From positions 482,814,557 through 482,878,556 of the forward strand of contig CM046876.1 of assembly GCA_025667525.1 (NCBI GenBank): a stretch of DNA of 64,000 bases, written 5' to 3'. Made by a program: the position numbers and the translations under genes. This document shows positions 11,481-22,584 of the stretch, piece by piece. How positions within the stretch are numbered: the stretch's first letter is position 1; each line of letters opens with the position of its first letter. Below the pieces are notes generated by a model. The model was not told where the DNA came from and ran no database searches. It saw only the letters and a program-made list of their open reading frames with translations. Source of the stretch: Glebionis coronaria (lineage: Eukaryota > Streptophyta > Magnoliopsida > Asterales > Asteraceae).

Positions 11481-14400
11481 TGTAACACCCCCAAGTTGGT
11501 CAAATGCAACGGAATAGTAATTGGGGTGTTACTTGGGTGGATCGATAGCACATAGTATATAGAGCAATGATCATAAAAGTTATTTAATACAAATTACATG
11601 AATCAATTGTACACACTTAGTATCTTGTTTGTAAACCACATTTATTATAAAACTGAAGTAAATATCCCAGCCCAATGGTAGACATGATGCTCCTAAAATG
11701 CTGGAATCCAATGCATGAACCTGCTTTATTTTCCTGAGAAAACATATAGAGTAAAATGTGGGGGTCAACACGAAGTTGGTGAATTCACAGGTTTAATTAA
11801 ATAATAAGTTAATAATATGCCAAAACATCACAAAGATAGTAGAGTACTAAGCTACATACTATAGTAGTTCCTATTACCCTGTAATAGAAGCTAGACAATA
11901 AGTTGTTCGGTACGCCCATTTGGATCTGTCCCGATGTTGTTCCCTCAGTCTGACAATGATGTAAACCTGTTGCTTGGCCTAAGCGTTTCGTGATAGCAAG
12001 TCACGCAGGCCGGGTATTGTCAATACCCAAATAGATCTATTCACACATTTCGCGCTACACTATTAACTATTACGGTCCACGGGTATGGGGCAAACAATAG
12101 GCAATAAGTTGTTGTTGTTGTCAGTGCATGTTTTGCATATATAAAGTATATATAGTTTTTGTATGTTTTCTCCCCCAGTTATAAAACAGTAAAGATGGGG
12201 CCATGAACTCACCTTAGTGGTAATGATGTGATGATGATTATGTCACTGAAAAACTGGCACAATATGATCACGAACCGGAGTAATTACCTAAGTAATTTTA
12301 AGTGCCTTAGTAAATGCATAATTAACAATGCATGATGGATGTATGATTTTCAAAGAATGCATGATCACAAATTAATACGTTATAACGATTGTCTAGAAGT
12401 TCATACTAATAAAGAGTTGTGATAAACGTATATTTTTAGTGTCTAAAAATATGTAAGTTGACTTAGTAAACGGGAATAAATTAAATAAATGGATTTTAAT
12501 TAAATAAACCGTAAGGTAATATTATATTATTTTCTTAAGTCTTAAAAATATAATTAACGGGATTCGTCAGTTTATATATTTTCGTGAATAAACTAGTGAT
12601 TTATTTAATTATTCAAATGACTAGTTTTAACAAAATATTCCATTAACACTTATATCAAGTTACAAATGTACCCTTGTGACTTAATAATTTGCTAAAGTAA
12701 TCCATATAGTTTCGTCCGTTAAGTATATCACACCGTTAGTCCTCGTCCGTTTAGTTTATTAATAAAAACACCCTAGGGCTTGTAAAACTTTGGGGAAATG
12801 ACAAAACACCCCCCCAAGTCTCGGAATTAATTATATAAAGAGTTAGGGCTTGTTTTAAGTTTCCAAAATGACACTTTTAGTCCCTTGAGTCACGAAATTG
12901 TTTTATAAAGTTTCTAGGGCTTATGTTAAGTTTCAAAAATGGCAGGAATGACCCCTAAGGTCTCGAATATTTGCAAAACAAGGCTAAGGCTTGTAATAGT
13001 TTTCACAAATGGCAAAAGTGACCCCTTGAGGTTTCAGATTATTTATTAAGACAACTAGGGATCAAATTTAGTTTAAGTTTTGGCAACAATGGCCCTTGTG
13101 GTTTACATTTAACTCACGGTTTAAATTAAACGCCCCCTATACTTTGGAAAATGACACGTTTGGCCCTTGTACTTATACAAAGTCACGAAAACATTTACAT
13201 AGGTTTTATTAAGTGATGATTTTGGACCTAACTTTCACCAATTGGCAATATTGGCCCGAAAAGGCTCCAAGTTTAATAGTTGGGCTTGGTTGGCCCAATA
13301 AGACTACGGTTGGGTTTTTATGGGCCTAATGGGCTACTTAAATTACTTAGTAAATTTACTAAGTAACTAGTAAATTCTAGTTTTACTAAATGGGCTTATG
13401 TTTTTACTATTTAACTAGTGGGCTTATATTAATTTAACTTAACTCCTTAAAATAAGTTAGGGCTTATATTCATTCGGATTATTTAAGGCTTATGTTAAGC
13501 TTATATGTTTCGGCTTAAATTTAATAATTTTAAGGGCTTATATTAGATTTAGGGCTAATGACTTATGGGCTTATATAGCTACGACTTATATTTTAATGGG
13601 CTTAAATAAGCTAGATTAAGTCTCGGCTTATATAACTTTTAGGGTTTTTTAAGGCTAGCTTATATAGCATTTTAGGTTTCGGCTTCTATAAGTTATTAGG
13701 CTTAAATGACGTGGCTTAAATAAGTTTGTATGGCTCGGCTTATATTACTTATTTATGACTTTTTAAGGCATAGTGTTTTACTCTAGGGCTTAAATAAGTT
13801 CTACAAGCTTAAATATACATGTTTTAGGGTTTTAAGGGCAAAAGTACCCATAGACATCATATAAGCCGTGGGCTTATATGTTGTTTAGGGTTTGTTTAAA
13901 AGCTTCCAACATATGCATGCATTAACAACTCCATTTTTATAGTGAAAACATGCATGAGAAGCAAAATATGTAAGGAAAAGCTTAGAGAGGGTTTGTACTT
14001 ACTTGCTTCAAGAAAACGAGATGATGACTAGGGTTTTGGTGTTCTAGGCGTCGGGTTACTCTTGTGGTGACTTATGATGATCTTGAATGCTATGGAACTT
14101 GGTGTTGACTAGCTTTGAATGCCTTGGGACCAAGATTTGGTTTGAAGTAAATGAAGGTGTAAGTGTTCGTTGCCGCAAGGTATTATGTGAGAGAGATATG
14201 GTCCGAATTTTGAATGTGGTAAGAGAGAAGTGAGTTTTAGCTTACTAAATATCTAGGAGTGTAAGCTTGTGGGATGTGGCTTGGGGTATGCCACGACAAG
14301 AAAGAGAGATAGATAGATTTAGAGGATATTGGATGTGTACCTTAGGAGTACATGTTTTAATGACAAGCAATGTACAAATGTCATAGACATCCCCTTTGCC

Positions 14401-15447
14401 GTCGTATGTAAGGCTTCTAAGGGAACAAGGTAAGAGTTGTATAGTGTTTTAATAAATGTAGTGCTTGTACAAGTGAAATGGTTGTGTGGAGGCATGTTAC
14501 TACACGTCTAATATCAAGAGAGGGATGCTAGGTGGCTTATTTTCCATGGAACAAGTATAGTAACTTAGTACATCTTTTAAATGCTAAAATTGTACATGGT
14601 GCCATGGTTTTATGACAAAACCGGTGGTATATGGCTAGTCAAAGGAAAGGAAAATGTTTCATGTAGTCTAAGACTTAAATAAGATAGGTTGTACAAGTTT
14701 AAAAGTCAAAAGTGTAAATGGTAAGGGTTATTGGCATTTAAATGTTATGTATGTATATGAAATCGGCTATAAGGGAGTCTAGGGTATTTTTATGTTTAAT
14801 TCTTGTGTCTAAATATAGTTATTAGGAGTATAGGTGTAGTATTGTGTGAGTATGTTTAAGTCTAGGTTGATTTTGGTTAACTTTGGGATCCTTGGTGAAA
14901 GTATGGTCATTTTTAGATGAGAAAAGATTTTACTATATTAAAAGTGTGACAACTTAGTTTAAATAAGTTAAAATGGTTAAAGGTAAAGTTTAAATATAAA
15001 AATAGTTGGTGTCATAACGTAAAGTCATTTATAGTGTAAGAAAAATATATATACATCAATATATTTAAAGCTTAAGAATTTACACTTAAGTAAATATTTA
15101 TTAATTGTGATCATGAGTTTGGGTTTATGAACCAATGTGATGAATGCTTATGAGTATACGTTCAAGTGACTAAAATGTTCAAAAAGGAGTGATTGGTTAT
15201 TGTCCTGCATGTTCATAAAGTGTAGTCATCCAAATGTGACTGTCCTTGTGATTAAGTGATGAAAATCACAATGTATGCTATGAGATTTAAATGTCCCCAT
15301 GTTTTGATGATTAAAATAATGTATGCTGTGTATGATGCATATGATTGCTCAAAGGATTTCATGCAAAGGTGGTAATATTTATTCAGATATCATAAGGTGA
15401 CATATATAATGATGACATAGTCAAAACCTGAATTTATAGGTTTTACA
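11481..15447 (-). repeat. Tekay 5' LTR of unit 2 (3967 bp)
   Basis: It begins TGTAACA and ends TTTTACA, and is about 99% identical by eye to 3222-7190. The sequence to its right (starting AGTCC at 15448) shares nothing with the sequence right of the first LTR (7191), so this is a true outer end of the array. If the insertion made a 5-bp target duplication, AGTCC should also flank the left outer LTR, which is outside the window. Confidence 0.93.
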
Positions 15448-16290
15448 AGTCCCTGGCGGTATTCAGATAGCGTTAGACGGATGAAGCAAGTTACATCCAA
15501 GGGGTGCCTGAGGTAATGAAGATACCAGCTTTTGTGAATGGGGCTAAATGCCCATAATTAGCCTGGCGTTTCTCAAATGATACTCCAACGCCGGTGGCTG
15601 AAATGATGCGAAGGGTGGATGATCTCGTCAAATCAGAAGAAGTTTTCAGAAACACAGAGTTACCACAAGGGGAAACAGGAGATGGAAACTCCAAATATGG
15701 CAGGGAAGAAAAGTACCTCTCGTCCGGATCACGTGGACGCAACAGAGGTCGGCAAAGGAACGACTACCGGTCTAAACCCACATTTTCCCCATATGTACCT
15801 CCGGTAAATCAGAATCAAGGAAGAAGGGCACCTTACCAGCGTCCCTGATTGGAATCTTTAACTAAATTCCCCCACGGAAATCTTAGCCACTGAGTTACAA
15901 TTACAGCTTCTCCCACCACCGTCGACCAAAGGGATGGTTCGGCTGGAAAATATGGATAAGTATTATGATTATCACCAAGAGAAAGGACATCTCACCAACG
16001 ATTGCCATCAATTAAGAAAACAGTTGGAAGCTGCTTTGGAGTCTGGTAAATTGAATCATCTAGTGAAAGATTTGCGAGGTTGGGTAAATAGGGGCAATCA
16101 AGGAAGAGGGAATGGAGACATTAAAGGGAAGACGATAAATATGATAGAAAGCAGATATAGCGGTTTAAAGAGAAAAGAGGTATGCAAGATTGAGGTAGAT
16201 TGGATGAACACCTCCATCACTTTTCCTCCGGTGACCGACGTGGAAGCCTCAGATGATCCTTTGATATTTGAAGCCGAAGTAGAAGGGTAA
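15448..16290 (+). pseudogene. gag: Tat-1 gag, C-terminal part with degenerate zinc knuckle
   Basis: Reading in + sense gives the late capsid part (residues like YIQGVPEVMKIPAFVNGA, then RFSNDTPTPVAEMMRRVDDL), an Arg/Gly-rich stretch (15700-15848) and the knuckle YHQEKGHLTNDC (about 15970-16010). The first Cys of the knuckle has become Tyr. An in-frame TAA lies at 15555-15557. The frame moves by one between about 15848 and 15934, and a TAA at 16288-16290 separates gag from protease in the same frame. The RKQLEAALESGKLNHLVKD tail after the knuckle is characteristic of Tat/Retand gag. Product would be nonfunctional. Confidence 0.85.
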
Positions 16291-19200
16291 TGGGTAAAAA
16301 GGGTGTTCGTGGACGAAGGTGCCACGATGCAGGTCATGTTCGAACATTGCTTCTTGAACTTGGAGCCCTCAATCCGGAAAAGGCTGACTCCCGATCACGC
16401 GAAAGTTTTGAGTTTTTCTAGTGAAGAAACCACACCCCTAGGAAAGATCAATTTGGAAGTAACCTTCGGATCACATGATCTAACGGGACGAACCATAATG
16501 AGCCTCACGGTGATTAGAGCGCCGCTGCCATACAATATAATACTCGAAAGGACTGGAATCAGGGAGTTAAGGGTCGTGCCCTCCACGATATACTCAGCCA
16601 TGAAGTTCCCCAGTCCCAATGGAATAGCAACAATGAGAACTAAGGCCCGGGCAATCTACGAGTGCAGGGTAATAGAAGACGGGTAGAAAATAGAAAAAAT
16701 GAAAGCAACCGCCGTAGGAAAGGAATCAGACAAATGGCTCGCCCACGAGAGGTTCAACCAACAACAGCGAGAGGCAGGAGGAATGACAGAACATATCGTA
16801 GTCCATCCCGGGTATCCGGAACAGTTAGTCACCATCGGAAGGTTATTCACTAAGAGATGCCGGTTGCAACACATAGATTTGCTGAGAAATAATGTCGATG
16901 TGTTCGCATGGGAACCTTCGGATATGACCGAGGTACCTAGAAGGATCATAAAACACTCTTTGAATGCCAACATAGAAGTCGCTCCGGTTGCACAGAAAAG
17001 AAGGACATTGGGAGAAGAGAAAAGTCAAGCAGTCAAAAGGGATGTTACGGAGCTAATGAAAGCTGGCATCATACGACCGGTGAGATATCCTACGTGTATC
17101 TCGAACCCTGTCCTGGTAAAAAACCCGGATGGTGATTGGCGAATGTACATAGACTTCAAGAACCTCAATTCTGCTTGCCCAAAGGATTACTACCCCTTAC
17201 CAGACATAGATGTAAAAATAGGAGCAGTCATGGGGTATAAATTCAAATGCTTCTTGGACGCGTATAAAGGATATCATCAAGTGCTTATGGATGAAGCAGA
17301 TGAGGAAAAAACGGCATTCTACACTGATGAAGGCACATATTGCTACACGAAAATGCCTTTCGGTCTACAAAATGCCGGAGCCACATATCAAAGGTTGGTA
17401 GATTCAACATCTCGATCACAAATTGGTGTGAAACTAGAAGCATACATAGATGATTTGATGATCAAGAGTAAAACCGAAGAAGAAATGATTGCGGATGTTC
17501 AAGAAACCTTTGATAATTTAAGAAGTATTAACATGAAGTTAAACCCGAAGAAGTGTTCATTTGGTGTTGAAGAAGGGAAGTTCCTCGGTTACATGGTAAC
17601 CTCAGAAGGCATCAGATCAAACCCCAAAAAGATAAAGGGAATCACCGAGATGAGATCTCCTAAAACATTGAAAGAGATGCAGTCCTTGAGTGGCAAGTTG
17701 GCAGCACTAAACCGTTTCTTGGCCCGGTCAGCAGAACGATTAATGCCGTTCTTCGTGACGTTGAAAAACATCACTAAGGAGAATAAAGAAGAATTTCGCT
17801 GGACTGAAAGGGCCGAGGAAGCTTTCCAGCAACTTAAGAAAGTAATTTTGAAACTCCCATTACTCACCTCTCCGGTCAAGGGAGGAGTGTTATATGTATA
17901 TTTAGCCATGTCCAAATAGGCAGTCAGCAATGTGCTATTGGCTGAAGGAAATGGGATACAAATGTCGGTAAGGTATGTAAGTCGAACGCTTCACGATGCC
18001 GAGAGAAGATATGCTCCGCTAGAAAGATTGGTACTAGGATTACTACACTTGTCACGAAGATTAAGGAGGTATTTTGAGGCTCATGACATTCACGTCATGA
18101 CGGACCAACCCTTGAAACAAATACTAAGCAAGTCCGAGGCCTCCGGAAGGTTAACTAAATACGTAGTCGAATTAGGAACATATGATATATCTTATGTCTC
18201 CCGAAATTCAGTCAAGGGACAAGTTTTAGTAGATTTTCTGAATGAAGCTCCGTTGGAACATCAAGAGGCCGCGACAATCTATGAAATATTCGAGGAAGAA
18301 GAGCCGCAGGGTCAATGGACGCTATTCACAAATTGGTGTGAAACTAGAAGCATACATAGATGATTTGATGATCAAGAGTAAAACCGAAGAAGAAATGATT
18401 GCGGATGTTCAAGAAACCTTTGATAATCTAAGAAGTATTAACATGAAGTTAAACCCGAAGAAGTGTTCATTTGGTGTTGAAGAAGGGAAGTTCCTCGGTT
18501 ACATGGTAACCTCAGAAGGCATCAGATCAAACCCCAAAAAGACAAAGGGAATCACCGAGATGAGATCTCCTAAAACATTGAAAGAGATGCAGTCCTTGAG
18601 TGGCAAGTTGGCAGCACTAAACCGTTTCTTGGCCCGGTCAGCAGAACGATTAATGTCGTTCTTCGTGACGTTGAAAAACATCACTAAGGAGAATAAAGAA
18701 GAATTTTGCTGGACTGAAAGGGCCGAGGAAGCTTTCCAGCAACTTAAGAAAGTAATTTTGAAACTCCCATTACTCACCTCTCCGGTCAAGGGAGGAGTGT
18801 TATATGTATATTTAGCCATGTCCAAATAGGCAGTCAGCAATGTGCTATTGGCTGAAGGAAATGGGATACAAATGTCGGTAAGGTATGTAAGTCGAACGCT
18901 TCACGATGCCGAGAGAAGATATGCTCCGCTAGAAAGATTGGTACTAGGATTACTACACTTGTCACGAAGATTAAGGAGGTATTTTGAGGCTCATGACATT
19001 CACGTCATGACGGACCAACCCTTGAAACAAATACTAAGCAAGTCCGAGGCCTCCGGAAGGTTAACTAAATACGTAGTCGAATTAGGAACATATGATATAT
19101 CTTATGTCTCCCGAAATTCAGTCAAGGGACAAGTTTTAGTAGATTTTCTGAATGAAGCTCCGTTGGAACATCAAGAGGCCGCGACAATCTATGAAATATT

Positions 19201-21847
19201 CGAGGAAGAAGAGCCGCAGGGTCAATGGACGCTATTCACAAATTGGTGTGAAACTAGAAGCATACATAGATGATTTGATGATCAAGAGTAAAACCGAAGA
19301 AGAAATGATTGCGGATGTTCAAGAAACCTTTGATAATCTAAGAAGTATTAACATGAAGTTAAACCCGAAGAAGTGTTCATTTGGTGTTGAAGAAGGGAAG
19401 TTCCTCGGTTACATGGTAACCTCAGAAGGCATCAGATCAAACCCCAAAAAGACAAAGGGAATCACCGAGATGAGATATCCTAAAACATTGAAAGAGATGC
19501 AGTCCTTGAGTGGCAAGTTGGCAGCACTAAACCGTTTCTTGGCCCGGTCAGCAGAACGATTAATGTCGTTCTTCGTGACGTTGAAAAACATCACTAAGGA
19601 GAATAAAGAAGAATTTCGCTGGACTGAAAGGGCCGAGGAAGCTTTCCAGCAACTTAAGAAAGTAATTTTGAAACTCCCATTACTCACCTCTCCGGTCAAG
19701 GGAGGAGTGTTATATGTATATTTAGCCATGTCCAAATAGGCAGTCAGCAATGTGCTATTGGCTGAAGGAAATGGGATACAAATGTCGGTAAGGTATGTAA
19801 GTCGAACGCTTCACGATGCCGAGAGAAGATATGCTCCGCTAGAAAGATTGGTACTAGGATTACTACACTTGTCACGAAGATTAAGGAGGTATTTTGAGGC
19901 TCATGACATTCACGTCATGACGGACCAACCCTTGAAACAAATACTAAGCAAGTCCGAGGCCTCCGGAAGGTTAACTAAATACGTAGTCGAATTAGGAACA
20001 TATGATATATCTTATGTCTCCCGAAATTCAGTCAAGGGACAAGTTTTAGTAGATTTTCTGAATGAAGCTCCGTTGGAACATCAAGAGGCCGCGACAATCT
20101 ATGAAATATTCGAGGAAGAAGAGCCGCAGGGTCAATGGACGCTATTCACAGACGGGGTTGCAAATAGTAAAGGTGCTAGTGCCGGACTTGTTCTGATCAA
20201 TCCAGAAGACATAGAGTTCACATATTCTTTAAGGTTGAACTTTAATTGCTCGAAAAATGAAGCCGAGTACGAAGCACCGTTTAGCAGGTCTCCGGTTAGC
20301 CAAATAATGGGAGTGAGGAAATTGCAAGTCAAGGTGGATTCGAAATTGGTTGCCTGTCAAATCAAAGGAGAATTTGAAGCAAATGATGACTGAATTGCCA
20401 AATATCTGGCAAAGGTCAAAGAACGACTGCCTACCTTCATAGAGTTTAACATTGAACACATACTCAGAAGCAAGAATCAAAAGGTCGACGTACTAAGCAA
20501 GCTCGCGTAGGTCGCATTCAACCACCTCACCAAAGAAGTACTGGTAGAATCCTTGGACGCAAGATCAATCGATGTACAAGAAGTCAACGACATAGTGGAA
20601 GAGGAAGGAGAATGTTGGATGACTCCCATCAAAAGATGTTTAGAGGAAGGAATATGGCCACAGGATCTAGATGAAGCCAGAAATCTGAGGATGAAAATAC
20701 CCCATTATACCATGGAGAACGGAGTCTTATTCAAAAAGTCATATTTGTCACCAATGCTGAGACGTGTCGGACCGGTGAAGCAAACTATATCATCCGAGAG
20801 GTCCACAAAGGAGCCTGTGGTATGCATATCGGATCAAGATCAGTTGTCGCAAAGATAATGCGTCAGGAATACTTTTGGCTGACGATGCATCAAGACGCAT
20901 GGGACGAAATCTCCAAGTGTGATTCGTGCAAGATACACGGTCCCATACCAAGGCTGCCCAAGACGAAACTAACTTCGATAACGTCACCATGGCCCTTCTA
21001 CCAATGAGGGATGGATATCTTGGGACCAATCACCGGGAATGCTGGTAATATCAAGTTCGTGATTGTAGCCATTGACTATTTTACCAAATGGATTGAGGCC
21101 AAGCCAGTGGCCAAGATTACCAGCAAAGAAGTCAAGAAATTCGCTTGGGAAAATATTGTCTGCAGATTTGGCTTTCCGAGAGTGATAGTAACTGACAACG
21201 AAAAGAAACTAATAGATGGGTCATTCAGGAAGGGGTGCGACAAATGGCATGTTAAGCATATGACCACCGCAGTAGCGCATCCGCAAGTAAATGGCCTAGT
21301 CGAGAGAGCCAATAAGTCGTTGATGCATGGTTTAAAAGCCAGATTGGGAAGGAAGCTAACCGATTGGGTTGTCGAGTTACCCCACGTGCTATGGGCGCAC
21401 TGGACGATGCTTAAAACCAGCAATGGGGAAAATCCTTTCAGTCTCACCTACGGGAGTGAAGCCGTGATCCCCGCCAAAATAGGGATCCCATCAGCCAGAA
21501 CCTTGCTCTTTGATGAGAATACAAATGAAGAGGAGTTGCGGTTGAATCTAGATTTACTACAAGAAAGAAGGGAGGCTGCGGCTATACAAGAAGCAAAGTA
21601 TAAAAAGAAGGTTGAGCAATATTATAACAAGCGCGTCAAGCCATGCTCCTTCAAAGTCGGAGATTTCGTATACCGCCGCAACATGGCCAGCAGATAAGAA
21701 AAAATTAGAAAACTTGGTCCCAGTTGGAAAGGACCTTATAGAGTCGTGGAAGCCTATCAAACTGGTTCGTACAAGTTGGAGACTGTGGATGGAAAAGAAA
21801 TACCACGCACATGGCACACAACCAACTTGCATAAATGTTTCATGTAA
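16291..21847 (+). pseudogene. pol: Tat-1 pol (PR-RT-RH-aRH-INT), broken
   Basis: Protease at about 16303-16686 has VDEGAT where a DTG/DSG motif is usual; I cannot tell whether DEG is a clade variant or a lesion. RT at 16699-17919 shows YIDFKNLN, FLDAYKGYHQ and YIDDLMIKS. RNase H follows in three copies because of a 910-bp triplication (17421-20150). The second RNase H begins LFTDGVANS at about 20142. Integrase at 20822-21847 has DYFTKW, VTDNEKK and NGLVERANK, so D, D, E remain. Stops: 16684-16686, 17917-17919 (in every repeat), 20391-20393, 20507-20509 and a TAA at 21695-21697, after which the integrase tail runs on in frame to 21847. A frameshift lies near 20780, and the two extra repeat units change frame as well. 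Confidence 0.88.
17421..20150 (+). repeat. 910-bp unit in three direct copies across RT end and RNase H
   Basis: Units are 17421-18330, 18331-19240 and 19241-20150, each exactly 910 bp. Breakpoints share TCACA: ...GATCACA before AATTGG at the start, and ...ATTCACA before GACGGG after the last unit. Both internal junctions join ATTCACA to AATTGG. Since 910 is not a multiple of three, each extra copy shifts the pol frame by one. Units 2 and 3 share differences from unit 1 (GATAATCTA, AAGACAAAG, ATGTCG), so the third copy came from an already duplicated form. Confidence 0.97.
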
Positions 21848-21968
21848 TATGAGTGATAATGTACGAATAATTTCAATGAATGAATATCCTTTTTAAACAT
21901 AATTAATTGCAGTAACTATAAACCTCGGCTTAGCTAACCAGAAGGTATGTAAGTATGCATTAAAAATG
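21848..21968 (+). other. Tat-1 3' untranslated segment before the tandem repeat
   Basis: About 120 AT-rich bases between the end of pol and the first repeat unit. I see no gene. Confidence 0.6.
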
Positions 21969-22400
21969 TTGGACGCGCCCCTTGGGTAGTCCAGAGACAA
22001 ATCAAAAGCGGCTCGGTGCCGATGTCTCACATATAAACTCTAAAAACACAAGTGTTAAATACACAAGTGTTGGACGCGCCCCATGGGTAGTCCGAAGACA
22101 AATAAAAAGCGGCTTGGTGCCGATGTCTTCCATATAAACATTAAAAACACAAGTTGAATACACAAGTGTTGGACGAGCCCCATGGGTAGTCCGGAGACAA
22201 ATCAAAAGCGGCTCGGTGCCGATGTCTCCCATATAAACTCTAAAAACACAAGTGTCGAATACACAAGTGTTGGACGCGCCCATGGGTAGTCCGGAGACAA
22301 ATACAAAAGTGGCTCGGTGTCGATGTCTCCCATATAAATTCTAAACAAGCAAAATATACAAGTGTTAGACGCACCCCATGGGCAATCCAGGAAGAGCTAT
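21969..22400 (+). repeat. ~100-bp tandem repeat in Tat-1 3' UTR, four full units plus a partial fifth
   Basis: Units start at TTGGACG or a variant: 21969, 22070, 22169, 22270 and 22365 (partial), giving lengths of 101, 99, 101 and 95 bp. Each full unit holds (A/G)(G/A)AGACA, then CGGC...GCCG (TGGC...GTCG in unit 4), then TGTCT(C/T)C or close, which can pair as a two-step hairpin. Units differ by substitutions and small indels. Tandem repeats in the 3' UTR of Tat elements are known as seeds of satellite DNA. Confidence 0.93.
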
Positions 22401-22584
22401 ACGCATTATCCGGTGTCAAGTCCTCGGGTAGGCAGTCAGCAGGAACGAATACAGACTATGACAGAGAGAAAGAAACAACAAATAAAGAAGTAAAACATTA
22501 ATTAATAATATTATGAAAAGATAATATGTGTTCGAAACAACCAAGGTGAAGCTTGTTCAGGAAACTAAGAGTACTACGAGCATA
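22401..22584. other. Spacer between 3' UTR repeats and antisense gene end
   Basis: AT-rich, no frame. It contains CAAATAAAG at 22479-22487, the sequence at which the 25.8-kb duplication begins (compare 48261-48269). By position it also includes the untranslated end of the antisense gene. Confidence 0.5.

Larger units (their letters stand above)
1..15447 (-). mobile_element. Tekay-like Ty3/gypsy tandem array (two internal regions, two LTRs)
   Basis: Two internal regions and two LTRs alternate in one orientation: internal 1-3221 (cut by the window edge), LTR 3222-7190, internal 7191-11480, LTR 11481-15447. Position 1 matches position 8260, giving a period of about 8259 bp. The middle LTR is therefore shared, serving as 5' LTR of the left unit and 3' LTR of the right unit. 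Each LTR starts TGTAA and ends TTACA. The primer site matches initiator-Met tRNA, and the integrase tail resembles the Tekay/Del chromovirus clade; the clade assignment rests on family knowledge. The right end abuts gag sequence of a Tat-type element, so the array is nested in that element. The internal region of about 4.3 kb is short because the capsid part of gag is missing. Confidence 0.85.

Noticed and set aside
15448..15452. AGTCC as a proven target duplication of the Tekay array
   Set aside because: The left partner is outside the window, so it is only a candidate.
22002..22283. 93-residue minus-strand frame with a repeated Cys-rich pattern
   Set aside because: It is the translation of the ~100-bp tandem repeat; the periodic Cys and Thr follow from the DNA unit, not from a protein.
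21969..22400. Possible CRISPR-like array
   Set aside because: Units are tandem with no unique spacers, and the context is a plant retrotransposon 3' UTR.
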